DNA from: Adineta steineri
Taxonomy: Eukaryota > Rotifera > Eurotatoria > Adinetida > Adinetidae
DNA: 64,000 nt
NCBI GenBank assembly: GCA_905250115.1
Contig: CAJNOI010000130.1
Coordinates: forward strand, 107,135-171,134
Direction: 5' to 3'
In this document: one piece after another, positions 37,668-49,608 of the stretch
Layout of the letters: each line of letters begins with the position of its first letter
Numbering within the stretch: position 1 is the first letter of the stretch
Notes under the pieces: generated by a model
Databases searched by the model: none
The model's input: the letters and a program-made list of their open reading frames with translations, nothing else
What the model was told of the DNA's origin: nothing
Program-made: the position numbers and the translations under genes

Positions 37668-39557
37668 ATTGTTCGTAATCAACTGTTATTTCTTCTTTAT
37701 ATAATGAAATAAACGATCGGACAACAAATTAAGATTTAACGTTCGCGTTTCTAAAATGACTATAGAATGTACTTTTTTTTTCTTATTTTATACGTGCGTG
37801 TATTTGTCCTCGGAGTTCACAAGAAAAATGTATTAATAGACGATCATGACATGTTTGTTTTTTTAGACGAAAAACAAAAACGAAATTTTAATGGAATATT
37901 GCTCAACATTCATCCGAGAAGAATCAAGCAATAGAGAATTTTGTATGATTGTTTATTTTATCAACTCTTTCTCTCTCTATGATTTCACTACAGGTACAAA
38001 AAAATGAAATTTAAATGGTAACCAAGATGCAAATAATTTTGAATCTATTATTTTTGTATTGTTTTGATGTTATGGAAACACAAACGGCAGTATGTGCGTA
38101 GAAGAAAGTTTAATCCATGACTTCTTAACACTGATGCAAGAAAAATCAAAGAATAGAAATATTATACATTTGTTTATTTTATAAAATCTTTCTCTCTCCA
38201 CAATGAGAAAAGACATGACATTCTAATGATAAATAATATGCAAAATAATTGTGAAATCTATTGTTGTTGTATGGTTTTGATGTTGTGAAGAGACAGAGGA
38301 TAGTGTGGTCGTGGTTTTATATAATTTTCTGACACCCTCATATCAATGTAGAGACGTGCAAAACATGAACTGTTCGCAAGATTATATCAACAATTTCTAA
38401 GATTTGGCAAAAAGTGAGATATCTTTTCAAATTTTTTGGACTAGGCTCTGTAAATTACTGACTCAAAATTCTTCTTGTTTCTACAACAAAACATTCTATA
38501 GTAGTATGTTTCTTTGGTGCTGAGAAGTCTCTCGAAAAGCAATATGCTAGATATATATAGATTATTCTCTTAATTATTTTATTAATTTAAAAAGAAGTAA
38601 CTTTGTTTGTTGCATTTATTTGAAACTATGCATAATTCCCTTTTCTAAAAGAAAGGATTATAGGTACGTTAAAAATCGTTAACGTTTGTTTGTCCAAGCC
38701 GACCAAATTGCAGCATTTTATAAATCAATGAAAACCTATCGATGGTCATCAGAGAATAATTAAGCAAAGGGTTTTCGAGGTATAGGAACTCAAACCTGTT
38801 GTTAGTTTTTGCAAACTGTACAAGTAAAAAGTCGAATAGTATTGTAGAACACGTTTTCTACAAGAAAGAGCTGAGCGAGTCGCAAGACGAGCGTTACTTG
38901 TTAGCTAAAGAGAGAATTAATCGATGTAGTGACATCATTGAGTTCAGCTAAGTTCATATGTACTTGAAGAGACCTCGACATAATTAATTTGTTCATAATA
39001 TCTTTTCAATGCTTAATGAATAAATCTTTGCATGTAGTTTTTTCTAATTATATTTATTATTCTTTTCCAGAATTATGGTTTTCAATATCGACTAACACAA
39101 TAAGAAAGCTTCAACATCTTTATTCCTACTATTCATAAAAAATATTGATAGTTATACAGCAAGTTATTTTATGACAAATTTTGAGTCAACTGTTTGTTTG
39201 AAGTATGTTTTCTAAATGATAAAAAATTAATATCTCAGAAAATATAAAGTTTTAATCAACGGATGTGATAAGAGGCTTAATTTTCTTGAAATTATTTTGA
39301 AAATTGAATAAACTTCTGCTTCATTTCAATTCTTCATTTATTGGCATAGAAATGGAGAGGTGAAGAAACAAAGAAAAGAAAAATCGACAACTTCATATTT
39401 CCATCGCCATGACATTTTTATTTACATACTCTTCTTCTGCCAACACATTTGTTACTGACTGTATCGATAAGAACGAAAAAAGATGCCAACAATAATAAAA
39501 ATACATTACTATTTTGCTTTTTGTTTGTTCGTTGCCAGTGAATTAATTTTGTTGATC
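37668..39557. other. Intergenic, 1.9 kb
   Basis: AT-rich, no gene recognised. Two loosely similar tracts near 37905-38050 and 38115-38290 (GAATCAAGCAATAGAGAATTTTG / GAAAAATCAAAGAATAGAAAT followed by TTGTTTATTTTAT) hint at an old local duplication. Confidence 0.3.
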
Positions 39558-39784
39558 ACTACCTTAGTAAAAGACCTCATACCGGAGTACTCAAAAAGTA
39601 CTCACGCTAGAAAATGTCACGAGAACTATGAGTACTTATAAGGTTTGAGTACTCGTATGCTGTATTTATCATGAACGTTAAGTATCCGAGTACTCTATTG
39701 GTACATTTCGTATACGACAATATTCGTATTAGTTTTTAATTTATTGGTATAATCTGATTTTTGCTCATGTAACAGTTGCAAGAT
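39558..39784. mobile_element. Element X, copy 2 (truncated)
   Basis: Closely related to the left 280 bp of 28879-29655 (shared CTCATACCGGA, ACTCACGCTAGAAAATGTCACG and a long identical run ending in TTGGTATAATCTGATTTTTG). It lacks the right half and runs straight into the telomere-like GAGGGTGTGGGTGTG at 39785. Confidence 0.65.
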
Positions 39785-42153
39785 TGAGGGTGTGGGTGTG
39801 TTTTATGTTAGTTACTTTTCAGAAACCATCTAAATTATTGATCTGCGTTTTGTAAAAATAAAATGATTAATCGAATAACAGGAAGAGAAACAAATCACTG
39901 AGCCGCTCAATATCAGTGCAAACTTAACATTTATATATTAGTCAATGTTGAGAAATCTTTTTACTGAAAAACTATAATCAAACTATGTGGAAAATGATTG
40001 ATCTCGTTCAATTCTTCTATCAGAACAAACTGTATGAAGGAAAGAAAAATAAAGTAAAACTTGCATTTTGCTTCCTCATCATTCTGCAGGATTCATTTCT
40101 GTATAATGATGACAGTTTTCTAACGTAGCATTAACATTCAATAGAAATTGAAAACACATCTAGAGGATTTTAGTTTTTATGACAAGCTCGTGAGTTATCT
40201 TAAGATTGATAGGATTGCCAACAAGAACAGCTAAAATCTTGATGTCATCAATAAGATAATTAATTTCCAGGGCTGTCTTAATATTGACATATGACACAAA
40301 CAAGGTCATATTATAATCTACATCGCACTTTTTTCATGTCTTATTTTTCAATACGCAAAAATGGAATGTTCTCAAAAAGGATATTTTGTTAACTGATAGG
40401 GAACAAAAATTATTCTTGAGTGACTGTCGAATGAAATGAAATGATCTCAGTAATTAATTTCTCGATAAGTCACCTTTCTTCTAATGAAAATCATTTCGAT
40501 AAATATATATTATATTACAAACATATATGTTAGATTTAGTCATATGAATTTCATTAATTTAACGATTACATTGACAATAATTAGTTGAAATAAGAAAATA
40601 AAATATATGTAACGATATAATAAAGAGTTAGTCATTTTCATTAGGATCCATGTTTGTATTGAATGATTCTGGATTTTCTGGACCAATTCGATTATTTTTA
40701 ATAGCACAACAACAACATTTCCATAATTGCCAATATTTTTTTAATAAAATTGATTTTACTTGACGACGAAAACGTGATGATAATATTACGTAGATATAAA
40801 AGCTAATCTATAAGAAATGTAAATATTATAAATATAAAACAAATATAAAAAAAGACAGGAATTTACCGTAAAATTTAAATTAAATAAAAAAAAGAGAATA
40901 ACATAAATTAATCGTCCTCTTGCATATTCCATTGGTTTATTTGGCAAATTGGGATAGTTGAAAGTATACATACGATAACTAAGATAAGGCAGTGTTAAAG
41001 AAAACAGAATTATGATACGTATAGCAACCATTGCTGTCATTTGTCGATCTAATCGACGTCGAACAATTGTTAGTTGTCGACGAACTATACGCCGAACATT
41101 ACGAAAGGCTAAAAATCCAAAAAAAGATGCAATAAAAACAGGTATAAGGCCAGATAAAAGTGGAACAACGAAGTATGTTGAAAATTGAAGATATATATGA
41201 TTCGATATATTGCATAGTAGGAATGATTCAATATTGAAATACATGCAGAATATAATAGAATGAATGATCCAAATACAAATAGATATACCAATAAGATATC
41301 GAGCTGTTTTTATAGTACATATTTGTCTAAAACTAAATCGATTGTGTGTTGAAAAAAATTGATCAATAGCAGCAAAAGCTACTGTGTAAGATGATGTCAA
41401 TACCAGCAACTGAGCGAGGAAATATCGAAATCTACACCAGATAAGAGAACGACCTGTTGCATCATCTCCATATATTGATGTTAGAATAGTGATGGCAAAG
41501 ACAATCACTCCATAAAGGAAACTGAAAAGCGATTCAACCGTTAAATAGAATGCACATTGATTATTTCGAAAACATTTCAGTTGAGTGAATACAAAGATAT
41601 TTAAGAAATTGCCAATAATACTCAATGTAAATGTAATATGACCAGTGGATATGGAAAAGTTATTAGCGATTGCAAGGATTTCTGTAGACATGGCTGTGCA
41701 CTAATGTTTTTCTTTGAATGATATATTCTTCATTATTTATTCATTTTCCTTTCTACCTAAAGGCTTAATATTTAATAATCTAAAATGATATAAGATAAAA
41801 AAAACATTATTACTCTGCATTTTCTAAGAGCTTTTCTTTAAATTACGCATCTATATATTAATAAAATTAGTTTTCATAAGTAATGTTACCTTATTTTGAA
41901 CACTTGTAGCACAATTCTCCGCTACATAGTTTTATATATGAATTTATTAGTTCTGAATATCACAGTATAAATAATATAAAGAGAATGACTGATATAATAT
42001 ACTAACGGATATTTTATCTTTGAACAAATAATAAGATTCATAAAAGCTGTTCTTTCTTATTATTCCATCATATTTTTTTTATAATAATCAATTTTCAGAA
42101 TAATTAAGTTTTTGACACCATAATTTATGTTCTTGACACATTTTTCTCAAAGG
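39785..42153. repeat. Segmental duplication, copy 2
   Basis: Partner of 26561-28877, same orientation. Small indels include an extra TTTCAGAAACCATCTAAA near 39827. The noncoding 3' flank (for example around 39955-40140) is almost identical between copies. Confidence 0.85.
40628..41691 (-). CDS. Orphan 7TM receptor, two exons (duplicate A2)
   Basis: Exons 40867-41691 and 40628-40807 join over a 59-nt intron to 334 residues, the same length as A1. Differences from A1 cluster in TM4-TM5 and the second extracellular loop (for example HIYLQFSTYFVVPLLSG against PTYLQYTTYFSFPLLAG). TM1, TM2, the basic third loop and the C-terminal tail with the CCCC run are almost unchanged. That pattern suggests change at the ligand side with the signalling side kept. 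The TM3 end is AIDQFFSTHNR as in A1. Both copies look intact. Ligand unknown. Confidence 0.82.
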
Positions 42154-43620
42154 TGGATCTGCATTTTTACTTTCTCTACCGAATGACATACTCCTAGAGG
42201 AAATAGATGAGAATAACGAAGCAATATGAGTGCAATTCTGGACATGATGTTTTGCTTCACCATCTAAAATTTTCTCATTATTCTAATACCTAGAGGCTTT
42301 AGAGATTATAAGATACAAGCGTGGGAAGTTTTTCATAAAGAATTAATTGATATGAAAACAAACGTCTATATTAATTTCGATCGATAGGACTATATAATAT
42401 CATCTAATTTGTTATACATGATTACCATTTTTCTAGGTATGAAGAAAAGAAAATTTAAAGTATGTGAACCAAGATCCATTAATATCTTATCATCTCGTGT
42501 TGCTACTGTACCTTGCATTTCGAATTATGCTTCAAGACTTTTCCCACTATATATAAATGGTCAATAGTTCTCACATTAAATGAAAATATCTTACAATTTC
42601 TATGATAAACTTTACATTATTCAAATAAAATTATAATAATTCTCCAAGATCCTCTCAAAGCAATAGTTTTCAATGGTCTTATATTCGTCCTATTGATCTG
42701 TAAATAACATAGCAATTTATCATGATTTTATAAAATTTACCATTTTTTATTGTATAGAAATTAGAGAAAAAAAAGTGAGGTCATGAGTTTGTGTCGGAGA
42801 GTTTGAAATTTCAGTTTGATGATAACCGACACATTCGGACCTCGTTTCTATCTATTCTAGATGTCTTATATATATTGTATTTCAATTGATATTGTGCAAT
42901 AACTTTCATCGGAAGAAGGAAAGAAAATGCATTGACTATGATTCATCAATGATATGAGGAATTATCATTATAGATGACTCATCGTTACATACACTGATTA
43001 ATATTGTATAAGAATTTATCCATTATAAGACATAAATATCTTCATATATTTTTTAGTTTTTCTTTGAGACAGAAAAACGTTATAACTTTCACCAATTTTA
43101 TTCTTGAAACAAATCCTTTTCTCATGAATTAAAAAAATCTTTTGTTATCAATATTTATTGTAATTATCAAGACGAACTAATATTATTGTAACAATTTATG
43201 ATTCGTTGCTATAATCTTTCCTAGTGAAATGATCACAATACCTTTCACTACTTATGTTCTTTTTTCCTAGCACCTTTCTTCATATATGCAAGCACTTCGA
43301 AACTATACTATTAGTTTGTTTTTATGTATGGCGTACTATAATCTTTGTTCTCTTTCGAATTTTGTTGTTACATCGTCTAATTTTCTGTTATTGTGTTGAC
43401 TGTCGTTTTTCATAGTATATAGGAGACAAGGAGAGTACAGCTTAGTTACGATTGTTAGTATTCATGAATTAATTATTTCATTACCTAAGGTATATTTATT
43501 TTTTCTATTGAATTTTTTATAATATACTGGTATCCTAGGGTTATAATACACACTTGTGCTGTAAAAGGTGGTTAATTATCAGGTACATAAAAACAACGAA
43601 ATAAATATATGTTATTTCAG
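42154..43620. other. Intergenic, 1.5 kb
   Basis: AT-rich, nothing recognised until a 3' splice site (TTATTTCAG) at 43620 that begins the ABC relic. Confidence 0.35.
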
Positions 43621-43897
43621 TTGTTATTGCTCGAGCATTCATTCGTTCACTCAGAATTCTTCTTCTTGACGAAGTAACATTAGCATTAGATAAAGCAAGA
43701 TCTGGTCGACCATGTTTGACTATTGCTCATCTTTTGTCAACTATCCAAAAATTGCTGTTGTCGATCGAGGCAAAATGAAAGAACAAGTTAGTGTACTTCT
43801 CATATATGTTGATATTTATCTATAAGGTACACATGATGAACTTTTGAAATTAAATGGAAGTTATACTAAACTAGTATTAACACAACAAAAATCATAA
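43621..43897 (+). pseudogene. ABCB-type ABC transporter, last-exon relic
   Basis: The frame after the splice acceptor reads [38 protein letters not shown]: the tail of a P-glycoprotein nucleotide-binding domain with Walker B (LLLDE), D-loop (ALD) and H-loop (TIAH). About 12 residues normally present between the Walker-B SALD and the following ALDKA are missing, consistent with deletion between the two ALD-coding repeats. The frame breaks after STIQ, but [10 protein letters not shown] and, beyond an intron-like gap, THDELLKLNGSYTKL are still readable in other phases. The rest of the transporter is absent. A non-functional fragment. Confidence 0.82.
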
Positions 43898-44227
43898 CTA
43901 GTGTATTTATTAAAAAATGATTAATCTCAAATATATATAAAATAACCGATTGTTATCATGAAGTTTATTTTTATTAAAAGCCATTATTAAATAAATATAT
44001 TAGGATAAAAAAATAACATCAAAGTTTATATTACTAGAAGCTAATGAAATGAGATATGAAACACATACAAATTGATACTTGTAGTTTTTCGAAAATAAAT
44101 TATAGTGAAAAGGTTGAAACATAGACAAGGACAAAGTTTATTCATATAACTCTAAGACTATTTCAATGGAGAAAATCACTACTTTTTATAATTTGAAATA
44201 TAAGTCTATTCATTTGGTTGTCAAATT
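43898..44227. other. Intergenic between ABC relic and small membrane protein
   Basis: AT-rich, nothing recognised. Confidence 0.35.
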
Positions 44228-44741
44228 TTATTTTCTTGTTTTTGCTTGTTCTGTATCAAATGCTTTTAAATGTACATACGAATAAAGTCCAGTCAATAAA
44301 TCTTGTATACCAAAAATCACGAATGATGTTTCTAAAGAACTAAAATCAAGAACAGTAAAAATTAAAAGTAATTCTCTAATTAAATAGATTTTACTAGACA
44401 TAGATTAGTATGACCATGAGAGGGAGTACACATATACGTCCAGTCACGCTAGCTCTTCATAAGAAAAGAAAGAAACATTTTTTTTTGAAATTGAAAATCA
44501 AGTTGTATTACCTAAAAAATGGAATTAATGTATTTTTTCCAGCAATATAATAATAATATCCAATAACCATTAAACCTAAACCCGCTACTCGAGCATATTG
44601 TTCTGCTTGAGGTGATTGAAGTGGTAATAAAAATAATAGTTTTGTTGCTAAATTTGGAAATATGAGCAATGCAAAACCTTCTAACATAGCCAAATAACCA
44701 AAATAAGTAAAACTATTTTTCAACGATTGTTCAGCAGACAT
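44228..44741 (-). CDS. Small multi-pass membrane protein, two exons
   Basis: Exons 44512-44741 and 44228-44339 join across a 172-nt intron, longer than most here, to 113 residues. Hydrophobic segments: FTYFGYLAMLEGFALLIF, the region around VAGLGLMVIGYYYYIAG, and SFVIFGIQDLLTGLYSYV, so three or four membrane passes. The pattern ARVAGLGLMVIGYYY resembles small membrane proteins seen in fungi and bacteria, but I cannot name the family. The second exon supplies the last helix and a Lys/Arg-rich end; without it the frame stops one residue after the donor site. Function unknown. Confidence 0.65.
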
Positions 44742-45152
44742 GTTTTAATAATCTAAAATTTTCTTTCGTCATTTTCAAATCAAATTCATAAACAATCGAG
44801 ATATATTCGAAAAGGATTAAAGAATGATGCTCAACATAATAAATACAAAAACTATTTAAAATTATTTAGAAAATACGAAGTAAATGGTGTTGTTGATTGT
44901 ATAACGATACGTATATATAGACGCATGTTGTATGAAAAATTATTATTTTTTCTGTTCTGCACATAGAAAGTATTTCTGTGTATAGTGTGATGCGTTTGCT
45001 CGTTTAGCGTCATCTTTTGTACTTGTCATAAGAGAAAGAAAGTAAACATGTCAAACAAAGATGTAATGAAAAATATACTAGATGGCATACGAGTCGAGAC
45101 TCGTCTGCGAAATGCGAAGCTCGATTTCGAAACAACGATTTTGAGGTTTTCA
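44742..45152. other. Intergenic upstream of small membrane protein
   Basis: AT-rich; a short perfect palindrome-like GAGTCGAGACTC lies near 45090. No gene seen. Confidence 0.35.
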
Positions 45153-45240
45153 TAAAATGACTGTTTTGAATACGTACGTCGAGAAAGTAAGAAAGAAAAC
45201 TCACGAAGGACTCATAAATGCTCTGCTTCACATCGTATTA
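45153..45240. repeat. Dispersed 90-bp repeat, copy 1
   Basis: Matches 48434-48521 with a few changes: shared AAAATGACT, GAATACG, ACGTCGAGAAAG, ACGAAGGACT and CATAAATGCTCTGC. The two copies lie either side of the HSDL2-like gene in the same orientation. Confidence 0.75.
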
Positions 45241-45344
45241 ATAATATCTTTTTTACTGATTCTATTGCGCTAATCATAAAAGTTAATAATCATAATAAAA
45301 AAAAGAAAAATCACGAAGTCTTTGGTAATGCTATTGAACATATT

Positions 45345-46934
45345 TTAAAGTTTTGATTTAACCATTTGGTTTAATAATTTTTCTAATTTAAGTGCTGTTG
45401 ATAAATCACCTAAAGAAAATAAAGCGTATATTTAAAAAAATTATATCATTATTAAACGATAAAATATACCTTGAATTTTTAATTTACCACTCATAAATGC
45501 TGCTGTTGGTTTTAATTTTCCGGCAAACATTGATTGAAAATCAGATTTAGACATTTTAAATGTACATTGTGCTTTACCAGATGGTGGTTCACCTTGACCA
45601 ACACTACCATTATCATTTTTCATATCTAAATACAATCGATCTCCTAAAATACAAAGAAAATATAATTTTGCTTTTTCGAAAATTAATTATTAAAAATAAA
45701 TTAACCTTGTAAATCAAATGTATAAACACTATTGATTTGTTTTAATAACTCTGGAGTTAATAATGTTTTAATTTTATCAAATATTTGTTCGACATTCGCC
45801 GTTCCTTCACTAGCATTTATTTCTGATTTTTTTCCTGACATTGATGATTTTTCACGTTGCATTTGCGAGAGATTGTCATCACAAAACGAAATAAACATAA
45901 AATCAGTTGTACCAGGTATAACAGCATATTGATCAAAATCAGTTACTCCTTGTTGTCGAAGTAATGTTTCATCAATAAAAAAATTACCTGTACATGATCG
46001 ACTATCTTGTGTTAAAATTGCATAAGCAGCATCAGCCATTATTTCTGGCCGTCGACATCGTTTGTGATAATCACCACCAGCAATTAACTTTATTGCATCA
46101 GTATCAATAGCTAATTAAAATAAAATGTATGTTTAAAAGAAAAGAAAATAATTATGTATATACCTGTTTTAGGCCATAATGTGTTAACAGCAATGCCAGA
46201 TTCACGCAATTCAGCTGAAAGACCAAGAGCAAATAAAGACATATTATATTTTGCAACAGTATAAGCAACATGTGATTTAAACCAAAATGGATTTAAAGAT
46301 ATTGGTGGCGAGTTCATAAGAATATGAGGATTGGAAGATTTTTTTAAATATGGAATAGCCACTTTTGAACTCAAAAATAAATGAGAGATTGTTAAGAATA
46401 TCTCTATTCAGTTAAATAAAAATAATATACCAGAGAAAAGTACCACGTGCATTAATAGAATGCATTAAATCATAACGTTTCATTGGTGTTGATGGTGTAT
46501 CGGTTAATGATATAGCTGATGCATTATTAATTAAAATATCAATACCACCAAATTTTTGTACAGCTTGTTCAAATGCTTTAGTAACTTGTTCTTCATCACG
46601 AACATCAACAACACATGGTAAACATTTGCCTCCGGCTTTTTCAACTAAATAAATTCAATAAAAAACTGAATACGTTTATCATTTATAAAAAGATATTTTT
46701 ACTTTCTTCGGCTGCTGTATAAATTGTTCCGGGTAGTTTTGGATGTGGTTCAGCTGTTTTAGCCGCAACAATAATATTAGCTTTATCTCTTGCACATCGT
46801 AAAGCAATTTGTTTACCAATACCACGTGATGCTCCCGTAATAAAAATTGTTTTACCAGCTAATGATCTTTGTAAAAGAAAATATACAATTAATTTTTCTT
46901 ATCAAAAACAAAAACATCATTTAACTTACGGCAT
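45345..46934 (-). CDS. HSDL2: HSDL2-like short-chain dehydrogenase with SCP2 domain, peroxisomal
   Basis: Seven minus-strand exons: 46930-46934, 46703-46866, 46431-46644, 46164-46369, 45706-46110, 45470-45643, 45345-45409. Phases agree and give 410 residues, close to animal HSDL2. The first coding exon is only 5 nt (ATGCC). The SDR cofactor loop TGASRGIG is at 12-19; catalytic Ser148, Tyr164 and Lys168 (YTVAK) are present, and NNAS follows the cofactor fold. A C-terminal sterol-carrier-protein-2 domain starts near residue 295 (GTANVEQIFDKIKTLL) and includes SGKAQCTFKMSKSDFQSMF and GKLKIQGDLSTALKLEKL. The last three residues are SKL, a type 1 peroxisomal targeting signal. Expected role: NAD(P)-dependent reduction/oxidation in peroxisomal lipid metabolism. 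Fully intact. Confidence 0.93.
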
Positions 46935-47104
46935 ATTAATACAAAGGTTGAATTATGAAAACGAAAAACTATCTGAAAGAAAAATCGATCAAGAAATTGT
47001 ATATAAGATAATTTAGCTTCTGATATTGTTCTTGACCACTTTTAAAACTAGAAACTAAGATTATAAATCGAAAAGGATATTTCATTGATGATAAACAATA
47101 CAAA

Positions 47105-47255
47105 CGCAGCAACTTGAGAAAATGCTAGTAAACCATCAGATGGTACTTGTTGTTAATTAATATATTTAATTACATATTCCGATAATTCGTCAAAACCTCG
47201 ACCACATGATGTCGTGGCTAATAGATCATAAATTAGATCAGCAGAAGAAAACTAA
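47105..47255 (-). pseudogene. Possible exon relic of unknown gene
   Basis: The minus strand reads DLIYDLLATTSCGRGFDE, LSEYVIKYIN, stop, QQVPSDGLLAFSQVAAFV. The composition and continuity across the single TAA look protein-like, but I do not recognise the family and see no splice sites. Confidence 0.3.
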
Positions 47256-47810
47256 CAATTTTTAAAAAATAAAATGAAACTTCAGATTTATTCATATATA
47301 AAATTATTGTTAAAGAATTATATTTGAATAAATTTATTACAATTAAATTAATTCGCAAGTTTCAACTGAAATTTATGAAGTTATCTACTATTTCGTAGTT
47401 TTTATAATACATATACAATTCGATTATTTCAGTTAAATATCATCATTCATTGACATTCTTTATGATTTTTGTTAATTGTGAGTATTTAATATTCTAATTG
47501 ATCTATCCACAATATTTATGAATACCTCTTTCATTTGTATCATCTTTAGTTATATTATCTTGCACCGGCATAGTATGCGGTATTCATTTTGTGGATAACC
47601 ATATAAACAAAGAATACGTAATAATATCATACTAAAACAAGATGTAATTGAATACAAAACAAAAAAAATGATTAAGAAAAGGCGAAACACCATAATATAT
47701 GGATGAGATCACGATTAAAATAAGGAAAAACGAAGCTATGAAATCTTCGTTCTTTTTTTTTTTGTTTTGGCTTAATTTTTAAACAAGTATATTGATATAA
47801 ATGAAATAAT

Positions 47811-47870
47811 GGGTAGGTGTGGATGTGGATTGGTGTCAGTGTGAATATCTCTCCACCCGCACTCTCAATA
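47811..47870. repeat. Short telomere-like inverted pair
   Basis: G-rich GGGTAGGTGTGGATGTGG with TTGGTGTCAGTGTG on the plus strand, a short spacer, then C-rich CTCCACCCGCACTCTC. Degenerate, but the same G-then-C arrangement as at 33939-34134. Confidence 0.6.
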
Positions 47871-48433
47871 AGTATAATTTGTAAGTGAAATCTTACACAA
47901 AATTCATTACAAAGACTAAAATTAGTCCTTTTCTATAAAACAATTTGAAACAAAAGAGCGATTCTTCCCAATGGTGAGTATGCCGATAAACCATAAAATA
48001 GAGATATACTGTCGCTAGTAGCCATTCGTTTTATTGTAAAAGTTATAATGACATATGAACAGAAGCTCCACGTTGTTGCTGATCGAAATTATCGATAATT
48101 TTAATTTCATTCTACTATTGAAATATAAGTTTTTAGACATCTCTCAACTTTATCTATTTGTTCTAATTCAATAGGAATTCTTTGATATATCACAGACACA
48201 TTTTCTTACTTTTGAGAACTGTAATATATCCGTATGAGAAAATAAAAATAACATTTGTATACAGACAAAGAAAAACAAACAGAAAAAAAGGTAATACACT
48301 TATTATTTTTTGCAAAGAGAAAAATTGTTAACTGTTAATAACAAATAAATATGCAAATGTAAATAAAAATATATAAACTAGATTATACTAGAATCAAGTA
48401 TTTTCTGATGTTCCATTGCTGAGATAATCGTGA

Positions 48434-48521
48434 CACAAAATGACTACTTTGAATACGGACGTCGAGAAAGAAAGAAAACTTACGAAGGACTACATAAATG
48501 CTCTGCGTCGCATCACGTTAA
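48434..48521. repeat. Dispersed 90-bp repeat, copy 2
   Basis: Partner of 45153-45240, same orientation; see shared blocks given there. Confidence 0.75.
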
Positions 48522-48741
48522 ATAGAATACATATTACTGCTTGAAGGTAAATATTCCTTTTTGATCAAGTCATTCGATATAGAAGAAAAATATGATTCAT
48601 GACATATGGACTGGTATTTATTTAGAACTCTTTTTTCTTATAAAATTTCTATTTTCACATACTACAAAAAAAAATAAGTTTTTTTAGTCAATATTCAATT
48701 TTTATTTTTGTCTTCATTCTATAGTTTTTAAATGGATGTTG

Positions 48742-49326
48742 TTAAGGTTCGGAAAGACGAGCTGAACGAGTAAGCCATCGTCGATAAGGATAATCTTGTT
48801 TATATGCTGTTGGAATCCAAATAGGACGTTGTTCTCGTATATATCGATGACGAAGTCGATGAAGATCAAGTTGTCGAGTTAAATATTCCGATAATTTATC
48901 TGTTTCATGTATATGATTCTTTTTCGTTGTAGTTTTGTTATTGAAACGAGCAGATGATGGTGGTGGTGCATGTACGTCATCAACAACATAATCATCACAA
49001 ATGTTACAATAATGAACTGGTGATAATGTTCGAGAATAGAGAAGTTCTCGTTCTCGAATAAGAGCACGACGATAACAAATTGAACAATCTTCATAATATG
49101 TATTCAATGGTAAAACTGATGTACATATTGGACAAATCTCTCGTTCTAAACGTAAATCAGTTAACTCTTCACGTAAATTTGATAATTCATTTTGAGCTTT
49201 AGTCAAATCATAACTTAGTCGTGCATTTGTATTATCCAACAATATTTGGTTTGTTAAAGTTGGATAAGTTGGTACATAACTTACAGGTGTTCTCCAATAG
49301 TTGGTAGTTACTGGCACACAATACAT
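48742..49326 (-). CDS. Unknown protein with coiled coil and Cys-pair zinc-binding motifs
   Basis: 194 residues from the ATG at 49326, one exon. Residues about 30-62 form a coiled coil (LTKAQNELSNLREELTDLRL). CPIC, CSIC and CNIC pairs follow (residues about 65-68, 81-84, 107-110), spaced like a zinc-binding treble-clef or RING-like fold but not matching RING consensus. A His/Arg-rich C-terminus (RQLDLHRLRHRYIREQ) follows. No family recognised. The Cys pairs suggest zinc binding and protein-protein contacts. No membrane segment or signal peptide. Start supported only by being the first ATG. Confidence 0.55.
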   Translation of the reverse strand: MYCVPVTTNYWRTPVSYVPTYPTLTNQILLDNTNARLSYDLTKAQNELSNLREELTDLRLEREICPICTSVLPLNTYYEDCSICYRRALIRERELLYSRTLSPVHYCNICDDYVVDDVHAPPPSSARFNNKTTTKKNHIHETDKLSEYLTRQLDLHRLRHRYIREQRPIWIPTAYKQDYPYRRWLTRSARLSEP

Positions 49327-49608
49327 CGTTTTTTCTTTTTCTTTTTTGTTAAATGCTGCTGATGAAGATAGTAAGAAAAAAAAAGTGACTCGTTTCTATC
49401 AACAGAATACTTTATTAACATTTTTTTTTTCTTTTTCTTTTCTGACAAATAAAACAACAATAACAGCCATTACCACAACAATCCTCCATCATCTCCTTGG
49501 ATTCTTATTACTTGACAAAAGGTCGAACGTAATTTCAAGATGTTTTTTTTTATTTTTAAGTTAATAGTCAAAAACGAAACAAAAACAAAAAAGAAATGAA
49601 TACATATT

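Larger units (their letters stand above)
46935..48741. other. Intergenic, 1.8 kb
   Basis: Contains an exon-like relic (47105-47255), a telomere-like pair (47811-47870) and a dispersed repeat copy (48434-48521), each listed separately. Otherwise AT-rich with nothing seen. Confidence 0.4.

Noticed and set aside
48879..49094. His-rich minus-strand frame (HHHHH run)
   Set aside because: Shadow of the real Cys-rich coiled-coil gene in another frame.
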